A DNA stretch of 64,000 bases. Source: GCA-2720975 sp964469565. Lineage in GTDB: Bacteria; Planctomycetota; UBA1135; GCA-002686595. The stretch is taken from NCBI GenBank assembly GCA_964469565.1, contig CAYXZD010000001.1, positions 751,998-815,997 of the forward strand. The letters are read 5' to 3'. Positions 17,258 to 24,445 of the stretch are shown piece after piece; within the stretch, counting starts at the first letter, position 1, and each line of letters opens with the position of its first letter. A model generated the notes under the pieces. It saw only the letters and a list, made by a program, of their open reading frames with translations, was not told the DNA's origin and did not search any database. A program made the translations under genes and the position numbers.

Positions 17258-17824
17258 ATGAACGCCAAAGCAACCGAACTGCGCAAGGGCCAAGTCCTCC
17301 TCAAGGATGGACAGCTGTTGCTGATTACCGAATACAGCCACGCCACCCCCGGAAACCTGCGGGCCGTCGTACACGTCAAGACTCGCAACCTGGAGAGTGG
17401 ACAAACCGGGGCCTTTCGGCCTGCTGCTGGAGATTCATTCGAGCTAGCCTATCTCGACCGCAAGAAAGCCCAATACCTCTACAAAGAGGCCAACGGCGAC
17501 TTCGTCTTCATGGACGAGGAGACTTACGAGCAGTTCACCATCCTGGCCGACCTCGGCGCCGAGCCCATGGCGTACGTCAAAGAGAGCGAGGTCGTCGAGG
17601 TCACCTTCCACGAAACGAATCCCATCAGCATCGAGCTGCCCACCTCGGTCGTTCTCGAGGTGACCGAAGCGGAGATGGCTGTGAAGGGTAACAGTGCCAC
17701 CAACGTGAAGAAGGACGCCGTCCTCGAGACGGGTGTCAAAATCAAGGTCCCCCTCCACATCCAAGTGGGTGAATTGGTCAAGGTGAAGACCGAAAACGGC
17801 GAATTCCTCGGCCGCGCCAAGTAA
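17258..17824 (+). CDS. efp: Elongation factor P with Asn at the loop tip
   Basis: EF-P relieves ribosome stalling at polyproline. At 188 residues it is standard length, with three beta-barrel domains: an N-terminal KOW-like domain to ~65, and OB domains ~66-130 and ~131-188, with P-L-H-I-Q-V-G-E-L-V-K-V-K-T near the end. The loop that reaches into the peptidyl-transferase centre reads H-A-T-P-G-N-L-R-A, so the residue in the place of E. coli Lys34 (or Arg32 of the rhamnosylated type) is Asn33. It cannot be lysylated or rhamnosylated there. The gene follows rpoN by 54 bases. No epmA, epmB or earP is in the window. Confidence 0.95.
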   Translation: MNAKATELRKGQVLLKDGQLLLITEYSHATPGNLRAVVHVKTRNLESGQTGAFRPAAGDSFELAYLDRKKAQYLYKEANGDFVFMDEETYEQFTILADLGAEPMAYVKESEVVEVTFHETNPISIELPTSVVLEVTEAEMAVKGNSATNVKKDAVLETGVKIKVPLHIQVGELVKVKTENGEFLGRAK

Positions 17825-17833
17825 GCAATGACT

Positions 17834-17872
17834 GCCGGATTCCGTCTCCCGGCGCCCTAGCGCCTGTCCGGC
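17834..17872 (+). terminator. Stem-loop after efp
   Basis: An outer arm pair GCCGGA (17834-17839) and TCCGGC (17867-17872) encloses a second hairpin, GGCGC-CCTA-GCGCC (17851-17864). It starts 10 bases after the efp stop. There is no clear U-run, only CCCACAAAACC, so termination strength is uncertain. Confidence 0.4.
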
Positions 17873-17909
17873 CCCACAAAACCTTGGGGTGTACGTCTCG
17901 ATGAGTACA

Positions 17910-17970
17910 GGCCCCAGTCAAGGCCCCAGTCAAGGCCCCAGTCAAGGCCCCCTTCAAGGCCCCCCCTCAA
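17910..17970. repeat. 12-bp intergenic minisatellite
   Basis: Three perfect copies of GGCCCCAGTCAA (17910-17945) are followed by two diverged copies (17946-17957 and 17958-17970). The array lies between efp and the lipoprotein gene at 18081. An open frame runs through it in register, but the reading has no protein character and I treat it as non-coding. Confidence 0.85.
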
Positions 17971-18080
17971 GGCCCACCCATAGGGGTGCCGAAGAGGTTC
18001 CTAGGCCCGTGTGCACAGCAAAGCCTACTCCCACCCAACCCATCCTTGCTCGGCCCCCCCTGAATCCCGACAATCTACCC

Positions 18081-18482
18081 ATGCGCCCCTCCCCCCTCTT
18101 GTGGCTGGTCCTCCTTGCAGGCTGCGCCTCGAATCAGCCCATGCAGTTTTCTAGCGCCCCCCCGGGTGCGACGATCCTGATTGACGGAGAGGACACGGGG
18201 TTCGTCACACCCGCCCTGCTCGATGTGCCCGATCCCGATGCCAGCCAGGTGTCCTTCGTTCTTCCGGGCTACCTGCCTGCCGTTCGCGGCATGAGCGATG
18301 AACGCCGAGGCACGTGGGTGTTTTGGCGCGACGCCGCCACGCCATCCCGGGGCTGGCGATTCCCGTTGTTTCTACCCGCGCAGGACTTCTTCGAGTTCTA
18401 CAAGCGGCCGGGCGCCCAGCGCCTCGAGAATCAAGTACGCGGCCGGATCTTCGTGCGTTTGCGTCGACGCAACGACACGTAG
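18081..18482 (+). CDS. PEGA-domain-like lipoprotein
   Basis: A 133-residue predicted lipoprotein. ATG 18081 is chosen because it opens a signal peptide with lipobox L-L-A-G-C. The open frame extends to 17889 through the minisatellite, but without plausible protein. After the Cys, S-S-A-P-P-G-A-T-I-L-I-D-G-E-D-T-G-F-V-T-P matches the PEGA pattern (short beta domain, typically surface or periplasmic). The C-terminal half (residues ~70-133) is aromatic- and Arg-rich with no known motif. The stop TAG shares one base with the GTG start of gmhB (TAGTG), suggesting translational coupling. The exact role is unknown. Confidence 0.75.
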   Translation: MRPSPLLWLVLLAGCASNQPMQFSSAPPGATILIDGEDTGFVTPALLDVPDPDASQVSFVLPGYLPAVRGMSDERRGTWVFWRDAATPSRGWRFPLFLPAQDFFEFYKRPGAQRLENQVRGRIFVRLRRRNDT

Positions 18483-19057
18483 TGCGCCCTGCGATCTTCC
18501 TTGACCGAGACGGGACGTTGAACCGCGAGGTTGACTACCTCGCAGACCCCAACCATCTCGAGCTTCTCGCCGGTGTCGGCACGGGCCTCAAGAAACTGTC
18601 CCTAGCTGGATTCGCGCTGTGTGTGGTGACCAATCAGAGCGGAATTGCCCGCGGGTTGTTCAGTGAGAACACCCTCAGCGCGATTCACGATCGCTTGCAG
18701 ACGATGCTTGCAAGCGAGGGCGTCGCCATCGATTTCATTGGCACTTGCCCCCACCACCCAACTGTAGGCGAAGCCCCTTACCGGCGAGAGTGCGACTGTC
18801 GCAAACCAAAACCTGGGTTGCTCCTTCAGGCGGCATCCAAACTCCAACTCGATCTGAGATCCTCTTGGATGATCGGTGATAGTGAACGAGACCTTATCGC
18901 AGGACAAGCTGCGGGTTGCTCGAACATTCTCGTAGGCACTGGCAAGGGCCAAGCCACTCTGGATTCCATGCAGTCCCGCAGCCGAACCCCTCAGCATTAC
19001 GCTGCGGATTTCAGCGGGGCCGTGGCACGGATCCTCCAGCAGGGGGAAGCCGTGTGA
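18482..19057 (+). CDS. gmhB: D-glycero-D-manno-heptose-1,7-bisphosphate 7-phosphatase
   Basis: A HAD-superfamily phosphatase that makes heptose 1-phosphate for ADP- or GDP-activated heptose used in LPS core or other glycans. From GTG 18482 it has 191 residues, normal for GmhB. HAD motif I is F-L-D-R-D-G-T-L-N, motif II V-V-T-N-Q-S-G, and motif IV I-G-D-S-E-R-D. The zinc-binding loop typical of GmhB is present (C-P-H-H-P, then C-D-C-R-K-P-K-P-G). The GTG start is preferred over the frame opening at 18314 because motif I falls at residues 6-14, as usual. Histidinol-phosphatase is the main alternative in this family. No other heptose genes are in the window. Confidence 0.88.
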   Translation: MRPAIFLDRDGTLNREVDYLADPNHLELLAGVGTGLKKLSLAGFALCVVTNQSGIARGLFSENTLSAIHDRLQTMLASEGVAIDFIGTCPHHPTVGEAPYRRECDCRKPKPGLLLQAASKLQLDLRSSWMIGDSERDLIAGQAAGCSNILVGTGKGQATLDSMQSRSRTPQHYAADFSGAVARILQQGEAV

Positions 19058-19106
19058 GCTTTCCCCAAGCGAGTCCACGCACGCTCATTTCGGTCTGGGG
19101 ACCTGC

Positions 19107-19778
19107 TCAGTTGTTCTTGCGCTGCACCCGCCGGAAGGGGTGAACAAAGTTTGCCAACGCCTGGGGGCTGTGAGATTGGACCCACAGACGGCCACGCCCG
19201 CTGAATCGCATGAGCAGTTGATTCCCGAAGAGGAATGAGCGGATTTTCTTGGCCCTCGTCAGCCTGTACTCCAAGCAGGGGTCCCATGCGACGGCGTAGC
19301 CGTTGTCTAACACGTAGTCCCCGTCGATTTCGATGCACTTCATCGCTCCATAGGAATGAAAGAACAATGTACCGGTGCCCGTGCAGCGCAGAATGAACAA
19401 GCCTTCATTGAAGAGCCCCTTCAGCCCCCCCCACTTACTGTCGCAGGCCACCGACCCGGTGGAGGCCAAGAATGCCCCGCGCTCTAAGTAGAGTTCCTCC
19501 CCATTCATGGGCAGGGACGCGATATCTCCCACCGCCCCCGGAGCGAGAGCTAACTCACAACCGCTACCGCCGGCAGTGTATTCATTCTGAAAGAAACTCT
19601 CCCCCGCCAAAACCTTGCGCTTGAGACCTTGCAAGATTCCACCGCGGGTGGAGGTCTTGACATCAAGCGGGCCCGACATCCAGGCCATGGCGCCTGAATC
19701 AGAGAGCACGCGTTCGCCAGATTCGAATTCGAGATTGAGAAGGCTGTAGCTTGGGCCGTGATTGATCGTGTGGTGCAT
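19107..19778 (-). CDS. AIM24 family protein, copy 1
   Basis: A 223-residue member of the AIM24/TIGR00266 family, a double-stranded beta-helix fold. Family hallmarks are D-S-G-A-M-A-W-M-S near the N-terminus, G-G-I-L-Q-G-L-K-R-K-V-L-A-G-E-S-F-F-Q-N, and C-terminal F-S-G-R-G-R-L-W-V-Q-S. It is the third of three tandem paralogues on this strand and the most diverged: its first ~10 residues differ from the M-Q-x-(E/D)-I start of the other two. There is no signal peptide. The biochemical role of bacterial AIM24 proteins is poorly known; the mitochondrial homologue affects respiratory complex assembly and cristae. Confidence 0.85.
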   Translation of the reverse strand: MHHTINHGPSYSLLNLEFESGERVLSDSGAMAWMSGPLDVKTSTRGGILQGLKRKVLAGESFFQNEYTAGGSGCELALAPGAVGDIASLPMNGEELYLERGAFLASTGSVACDSKWGGLKGLFNEGLFILRCTGTGTLFFHSYGAMKCIEIDGDYVLDNGYAVAWDPCLEYRLTRAKKIRSFLFGNQLLMRFSGRGRLWVQSHSPQALANFVHPFRRVQRKNN

Positions 19779-19789
19779 GGGAATCGAGC

Positions 19790-20476
19790 CTACTGTTGAC
19801 GAGGAGGGAGTCGACGCCCGAGGCGCGATCCAAATTCTTTGGGATTGTGTGATTGGACAAGCAAGCGACCCGATCCTGAGAATCGCATCACAAATCCCTC
19901 GCCCGCAAGGAACGAGTTGAGCCAGGAACCGCCCGTTTTTGTCAGCGTATAGGTGAGGCTGGACTCAAAGGCCACAACGTGGCCGGTGTCCACCACCAAC
20001 TCATCCTCAACGCGCACCTCCGTGATCCCCCCGTAGGCCCCGACCAATAAGGGTCCGTCACCACTCACCTCCATAAAAAACAGATTCTCGCCAGTGAACA
20101 AGCCCTTCATTCCTTGGAAGCGAGGCTCTAGTTGCATGTGGCCGTCCGCACCAAGGAAGCTCCCACCCGCGCACATCCAAGATTGGCCCGATTCGACATC
20201 GACCTGCTTGAGATGGCCCTGCAGGGTTGGGGCGACTCCAACCTCCCCTGGCCTGCCATCCGTCGTCCGAAACGTCGACTGGAAGAACGTGTCCCCGCCC
20301 ACCATGCGCTTGAGGCCCGCCATCAGTCCACCGCCGCGAGCGATCGTGGTCACATCGTTATCGATGTTGGCCGAGGCGCGAAACATGGCACCCGCATCAG
20401 TCTTGAACTCGTCACCAGGCTCAAGGTGAACCATGGCCGAGTGAAAAGCTCCGTCCGGTTGGATCTCTATTTGCAT
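19790..20476 (-). CDS. AIM24 family protein, copy 2
   Basis: 228 residues from ATG 20476. It begins M-Q-I-E-I and shows T-D-A-G-A-M-F-R-A-S, G-G-L-M-A-G-L-K-R-M-V-G-G-D-T-F-F-Q-S and F-S-G-S-G-R-L-L-V-Q-S-H-N, all matching the AIM24 family. It is 11 bases from copy 1 and 9 bases from copy 3, so the three are almost certainly one transcript. Divergence among the copies is substantial, arguing for old duplication and distinct roles rather than a recent tandem amplification. No transmembrane or secretion signal is visible. Confidence 0.85.
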   Translation of the reverse strand: MQIEIQPDGAFHSAMVHLEPGDEFKTDAGAMFRASANIDNDVTTIARGGGLMAGLKRMVGGDTFFQSTFRTTDGRPGEVGVAPTLQGHLKQVDVESGQSWMCAGGSFLGADGHMQLEPRFQGMKGLFTGENLFFMEVSGDGPLLVGAYGGITEVRVEDELVVDTGHVVAFESSLTYTLTKTGGSWLNSFLAGEGFVMRFSGSGRLLVQSHNPKEFGSRLGRRLPPRQQ

Positions 20477-20485
20477 GTTGGAAAC

Positions 20486-21145
20486 CTACCCACGCAGAAA
20501 GGGTGTCAACCATCCGGCAGTCCCCGGAAGGTTGCGGGTCTGCAGCCACAGGCGGCCGTGTCCTTGAAAATTCATGGTGAGCCCCTCGCCGGAGAACAGA
20601 GTGCTCTTCAGTCCACCCATTCCGCTGATGGCGTAATCTAGGGTGGGTTCCCAAGCCACGACGTGACCCGTGTCCACACGCATCGAGCCCTCGACCTCTT
20701 TGCAGACAACGCCACCATAGGCATTGAAAAAGAGCTCCCCGGTGCCCCTAGCGCGGACGATAAATGCCCCCTCCCCGCTAAAGAGTGACCGCAATCCACC
20801 GAAGCGAGTCGAGATATCAATGCCCGTCGTGCAGGCGAGGAAGCTCCCCGCCGTGAGGATGAGTTCGGAGTTCTCTAGGTGTTCGTGCAGGACCGTCCCC
20901 GGCAGGGCAGGTGAAAGACACAGGGCCCCTCCGGTCGGACCGCCATACTCGCCAAGGAAGAACGACTCCCCCCCCAATACCTTACGGCCCAGTGCTGGCA
21001 AGATCCCCCCTCCAAGGTGCGATCGCAGTTCCAGGCTTGGAGACATTCGGCTCATCGCGCCGCTCTCCACATTGATCTTCTCCCCCGGTTCGAGAACTAG
21101 CGAGATCTCACCGAAGTCGGGGTTCCCAAGGATGTCTAGCTGCAT
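20486..21145 (-). CDS. AIM24 family protein, copy 3 (first in operon)
   Basis: 219 residues from ATG 21145, beginning M-Q-L-D-I. Family motifs: E-S-G-A-M-S-R-M-S, G-G-I-L-P-A-L-G-R-K-V-L-G-G-E-S-F-F-L and the C-terminal F-Q-G-H-G-R-L-W-L-Q-T-R-N. As first gene of the AIM24 triplet it probably carries the promoter in the ~170 bases between it and the terminator-like hairpin at 21316-21350. I could not identify a convincing -35/-10 pair there. The trimeric gene arrangement suggests the products may assemble together, which is inference. Confidence 0.85.
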   Translation of the reverse strand: MQLDILGNPDFGEISLVLEPGEKINVESGAMSRMSPSLELRSHLGGGILPALGRKVLGGESFFLGEYGGPTGGALCLSPALPGTVLHEHLENSELILTAGSFLACTTGIDISTRFGGLRSLFSGEGAFIVRARGTGELFFNAYGGVVCKEVEGSMRVDTGHVVAWEPTLDYAISGMGGLKSTLFSGEGLTMNFQGHGRLWLQTRNLPGTAGWLTPFLRG

Positions 21146-21315
21146 ATCTGGAGCCTATGGAGCCTCACATACACACCGCAAGGAAAAACAGGGGGTGATC
21201 GGTGGAACTGCCCCTAGGAGGCTACGCGTAACGGGCTTCTCACGTAGAGCCCTGGCCCCATCCAGATTCAGCATCGACATGAGCAGCCACCGACACGTGC
21301 GGGGTCGCCCATGAA

Positions 21316-21350
21316 ACAGCCCCCCCCGCTAGTCTTGCGGAGGAGGCTGT
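21316..21350 (-). terminator. Stem-loop after peroxiredoxin gene
   Basis: A 14-base arm at 21316-21329 pairs with 21337-21350 at 12 of 14 positions around a 7-base loop. It lies about 45 bases downstream of the peroxiredoxin stop and before the AIM24 operon. There is no U-run, so the call rests on the stem and position only. Confidence 0.4.
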
Positions 21351-21395
21351 GGGCCACTTGGAGCCACCGGGCAATTCCCGGGCACCGCGAAGCAG

Positions 21396-21995
21396 CTATA
21401 GGCTCGCTGCGTGGTCAGCTAGGTAGCTTTTTACCCCGTCATCACTGGGGGTCATGCCTGCTTTCCCTGTAGCCCAGCCAGCGGGGCACACCTCGCCGTG
21501 GGCCTTGAAGAACTGAACACCGTCAATGGCGCGCAGCAACTCGTCGATGTCCCGCCCAAGGGGCAGGTTGTTGACCAGCGCGTGCCAGCAGACACCATCA
21601 GGGTCAATCAGGAAAGTACCACGGGCGGAGAATCCAGACTCCTCGTGCAGCACGTCATAGTCAGCGGTCATTTGCTTGGAAGTGTCCGCCAAGAGGGGAT
21701 ACTTCACCGGGCCGATGCCCCCATCGTTGATGGCCGTCTCGCGCCACCGTGCGTGGGTTTCCACGTCATCCATGGATACGCCCAGAACCTGGACGCCTCG
21801 CTTTTCGAACTCGCCCATGCGAGCGTCGAAAGCGATGAGTTCGGAAGGTCACACGAAGGTGAAATCCTTGGGATAGAAGAACAGCGCGACGTACTGACCG
21901 GAGTAGTCCGACAGGCTCACGTCTTGCGTGCTGCCGTCAGGCATCACGGCCTGAGCGGTAAACGCTGGGGCTGCCTTGCCAATGAAGTTGCTCAT
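21396..21995 (-). CDS. 2-Cys peroxiredoxin with in-frame TGA at the peroxidatic Cys (candidate selenoprotein)
   Basis: A thiol peroxidase of the AhpC/TSA Prx1 type that reduces H2O2 and organic peroxides. From ATG 21995 the frame is M-S-N-F-I-G-K-A-A-P-A-F, then Y-P-K-D-F-T-F-V, then TGA (21849-21851, residue 49), then P-S-E-L-I-A-F-D. It stays open to the stop at 21396 (199 codons). The family has Cys at exactly this place (F-V-C-P-x-E). The resolving Cys170 is intact in G-E-V-C-P-A-G-W. All other residues look normal, which favours selenocysteine insertion over a dead gene. A stem-loop directly after the TGA fits a bacterial SECIS. Conventional gene calling would split this into two fragments. 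No selA, selB or selC is in the window. Confidence 0.85.
21806..21851 (-). promoter_or_regulatory. Candidate bacterial SECIS stem-loop after the TGA codon
   Basis: On the coding strand, bases 6-12 after the TGA (CGAACTC) are perfectly complementary to bases 37-43 (GAGTTCG). Inside them a small hairpin CGA-CGC-TCG places its loop, containing a G, about 25 bases after the TGA. Bacterial SECIS elements lie within the coding region just downstream of UGA, with an apical loop roughly 16-37 bases away. The fit is by geometry only; no covariance could be tested. Confidence 0.55.
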
Positions 21996-22187
21996 GGGTT
22001 GGGATGAAAAAACCGAGGTTGAAGTGAAAGGAATCCGCTCACCCCTTGGCGAGCGGGGCGAGGAGTGTACCCGCGAGTGACCCTCCCGTGAACGGTAGAG
22101 TCGCACTTACAACAGAACCGGGGCCCTTCGCCCCTCATCGCCGGTCCTACCCACCGGGTGGGGCTGAAACAGCATAGGCTTGGAGAG

Positions 22188-23528
22188 ATGACTTGCCCTA
22201 GCCTGCCAGCCTCTCGATTGTTCCTCGGGCTCCTGATGCTCGCTCTCAGCCCATCAGCCGTCCTCGAGGCCCAAAACCCCGGGCACGCTCGGACGGGCCT
22301 GCTCCAGCAACCCAACATCCTCCTTGTGGTGGGAGACGATATGGGAGTCGACATGGTCTCCTGCTACGGCGAGGGGGCCGCGCCTCCCTGCACGCCCAAT
22401 ATCGATGCCCTAGCCGCCCGCGGTCTCCTTTTTCGCAATGCGTGGACCAATCCCCAATGCTCGCCCACCCGTGCCCAACTCCTCACCGGCCGCCACGGCT
22501 TTCGCACGGGGATTGGCGAGCCCGTACGCAAGAACAACCTGGGTCTTCGACTGACAGAATGGACCTTGCCAGAAATGCTCGGCCCCTACACGAGCTCAGC
22601 CACTGGAAAGTGGCATCTGGCCGGTTGGCAACAGGGCAAGAACCACCCTCGCAACAGTGGGTTTGGATACCACGCGGGCTCCATGGGCAATCTCTTGGAC
22701 TACTTCACGTGGCAAAAGGTCATCAATGGCAGCGAGTTCACTTCCACAACTTACGCAACAACCGATTGCGCGGACGAGGCCATCGCTGCGGCCCTGGCCA
22801 TGCCCGAACCCTGGCTCTTGTACGCCGCATTCCAAGCCCCCCACACGCCACGACACATTCCACCCAAGGGCCTATGTGCCTGCGGCGGCTCAGGGTTTTG
22901 CCAGTCCGCCGACGGTACTTCTACCCGTCCCGAACTCGTCAAGGCCATGGTCGAGTCTCTCGACACGGAAATCGGCCGGCTGCTGCAGGCAATCCAAGGC
23001 CTGCTCCCCAACACACTCGTCGTGTTCATGGGCGACAACGGCACGGGTGGCCCCGCCACAGAGCCCCCCTTCGACTCCACCCGAGCCAAGGGGACACTCT
23101 ACGAAGGCGGCATCAACGTCCCGTTGATCATCGCTGGAGCGGGGACGGTCACCGGAGAATGCGCAGCACTGGTCAATTCCACCGACCTGTTTGCCACCTG
23201 CGCCGAGCTCGCGGGAGTCCCCTCATTGGCTGAAGACTCCGTCAGCATGGTGCCCTACCTCCAGGGGACTGACCGCGCCCAGCGTCGGCATGTGTATGCT
23301 GAGTTCTTCAGCCCCAATGGCCAAGGGCCGTACACCACACACACTCGGGCCGTGCGCAATCTGCGCTACAAGCTGATCCGATCTAGCGCAAGTGCTGACG
23401 AGTTCTACGATCTGTGGATTGACCCCTTTGAGCAAGTCGACCTCTTCCCCGGCCTGACTCCATCCTCACCCCTGTGGGTCGAGTACAGTTCCCTCGTTGC
23501 GGAACTTGTCCGCTTGGGAGTCGGCTAG
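22188..23528 (+). CDS. Sulfatase (formylglycine type)
   Basis: A 446-residue exported sulfatase. From ATG 22188 there is a signal peptide (L-F-L-G-L-L-M-L-A-L-S, cleavage near V-L-E-A-Q). The open frame begins 10 codons earlier at 22158. The metal-binding start is N-I-L-L-V-V-G-D-D-M-G-V-D-M. The active-site signature reads C-S-P-T-R-A-Q-L-L-T-G-R, the full C-x-P-x-R form whose Cys is converted to formylglycine. G-K-W-H-L and F-M-G-D-N-G supply further active-site residues. The substrate is unknown; sulfated polysaccharides are typical for this group. Its stop overlaps the stop of the convergent glycosyltransferase by one CTAG. The maturing enzyme is not in the window. Confidence 0.9.
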   Translation: MTCPSLPASRLFLGLLMLALSPSAVLEAQNPGHARTGLLQQPNILLVVGDDMGVDMVSCYGEGAAPPCTPNIDALAARGLLFRNAWTNPQCSPTRAQLLTGRHGFRTGIGEPVRKNNLGLRLTEWTLPEMLGPYTSSATGKWHLAGWQQGKNHPRNSGFGYHAGSMGNLLDYFTWQKVINGSEFTSTTYATTDCADEAIAAALAMPEPWLLYAAFQAPHTPRHIPPKGLCACGGSGFCQSADGTSTRPELVKAMVESLDTEIGRLLQAIQGLLPNTLVVFMGDNGTGGPATEPPFDSTRAKGTLYEGGINVPLIIAGAGTVTGECAALVNSTDLFATCAELAGVPSLAEDSVSMVPYLQGTDRAQRRHVYAEFFSPNGQGPYTTHTRAVRNLRYKLIRSSASADEFYDLWIDPFEQVDLFPGLTPSSPLWVEYSSLVAELVRLGVG

Positions 23529-24445
23529 GCTTGCAAGCAAGGAGCTTTCCGCACTCCTATGCGGCGCAACCAATCCCCTAGCAGCCGCCGGCGATGTCCC
23601 CAGGCCCAAGTGCGCAAGATCGCCTCGCAGGATCCACGCTCCGACTGATTCAAATCGGCCTCACGCACAGCCCGTCGATAGCCCAGCCACAGATCCAATC
23701 GCGCGGCGGCCACACGCTTGGCTTTGGGGTCAAACCACTCAAGCACCTCCTGAGGACTTGGATTTGCGCGCAGGGAATTGCGCTCGTGCAGCCGGCGGAT
23801 GAACAGGGGCTCGGGCACCTGCACAAAGTCCCCGCGCAGGGCGAGTTCAACGAGCAACACCTTATCGGCTGAATTGAATGCTTGGATGCAACGCGTCTGG
23901 GCGAGCAGGTTTCGGGCCATGAGCCCGAAGACCGGGTAACAATGAGTCAGAATCGACTCGGCAGGTGGCAAGAGCATCTGCTCCATTCGCCCCGCAGGCG
24001 TACTCGCCCCCCAAGGGAAACGGCCCACGTATTCTTGCGTCTCACCCGTGGACTGATCTAAGTGGGCCACTCGGGTGTAGGCCACACTCACACCTGAGCC
24101 CCCATCGGCGAGCCGATCCACACAGCGCTCCAACCACGTGGGTCCGAGAAGATCATCGTGGGCCATCCACTTGAAGTATTGACCCTGGCTGCGTTCAAAA
24201 ACTCGATTGAAGTTGGCCGCTGCCCCGCAGTTTTCGACTTGTCGCTCGTAGGAGATGCGCCCATCCAGTTCTGCGAAGGATCGACAGATTTCCTCGGTTC
24301 GATCCGAGGAAGCGTTGTCGCTAATGATCAGCTCGAAGTCTTCGAAACTCTGGGAGAGGATGGTGGGCAGGCATTCCTCGAGGTACTCCTCCCCATTGAA
24401 GACGGGCAGGCCAATCGAAACCCTCGGAACGCTCAGACGGCCCAT
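23525..24445 (-). CDS. Family 2 glycosyltransferase
   Basis: A 306-residue GT-A enzyme. It begins V-S-I-G-L-P-V-F-N-G-E-E-Y-L-E-E-C-L, with the nucleotide-binding segment L-I-I-S-D-N-A-S-S-D and the metal-binding motif as W-M-A-H-D-D-L. No transmembrane segment is seen, so it acts in the cytoplasm or at the membrane face. ATG 24445 overlaps the upstream methyltransferase stop by 13 bases. It is the last gene of the rfbF-epimerase-methyltransferase cluster and is the likely enzyme that transfers the modified sugar (inference). Confidence 0.88.
   Translation of the reverse strand: MGRLSVPRVSIGLPVFNGEEYLEECLPTILSQSFEDFELIISDNASSDRTEEICRSFAELDGRISYERQVENCGAAANFNRVFERSQGQYFKWMAHDDLLGPTWLERCVDRLADGGSGVSVAYTRVAHLDQSTGETQEYVGRFPWGASTPAGRMEQMLLPPAESILTHCYPVFGLMARNLLAQTRCIQAFNSADKVLLVELALRGDFVQVPEPLFIRRLHERNSLRANPSPQEVLEWFDPKAKRVAAARLDLWLGYRRAVREADLNQSERGSCEAILRTWAWGHRRRLLGDWLRRIGVRKAPCLQA

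Noticed and set aside
17910..17970. CRISPR array
   Set aside because: Units are contiguous 12-mers with no spacers and there are no cas genes. The same applies to the arrays at 44392 and 57441.
17889..18080. N-terminal extension of the PEGA lipoprotein through the minisatellite
   Set aside because: The extension would bury the signal peptide and lipobox and is made only of repeat-derived residues.
21849..22106. A separate 85-residue gene ending at the TGA, and another starting at 21818
   Set aside because: Both are parts of the one peroxiredoxin frame; sequence on the two sides of the TGA matches consecutive parts of the family.
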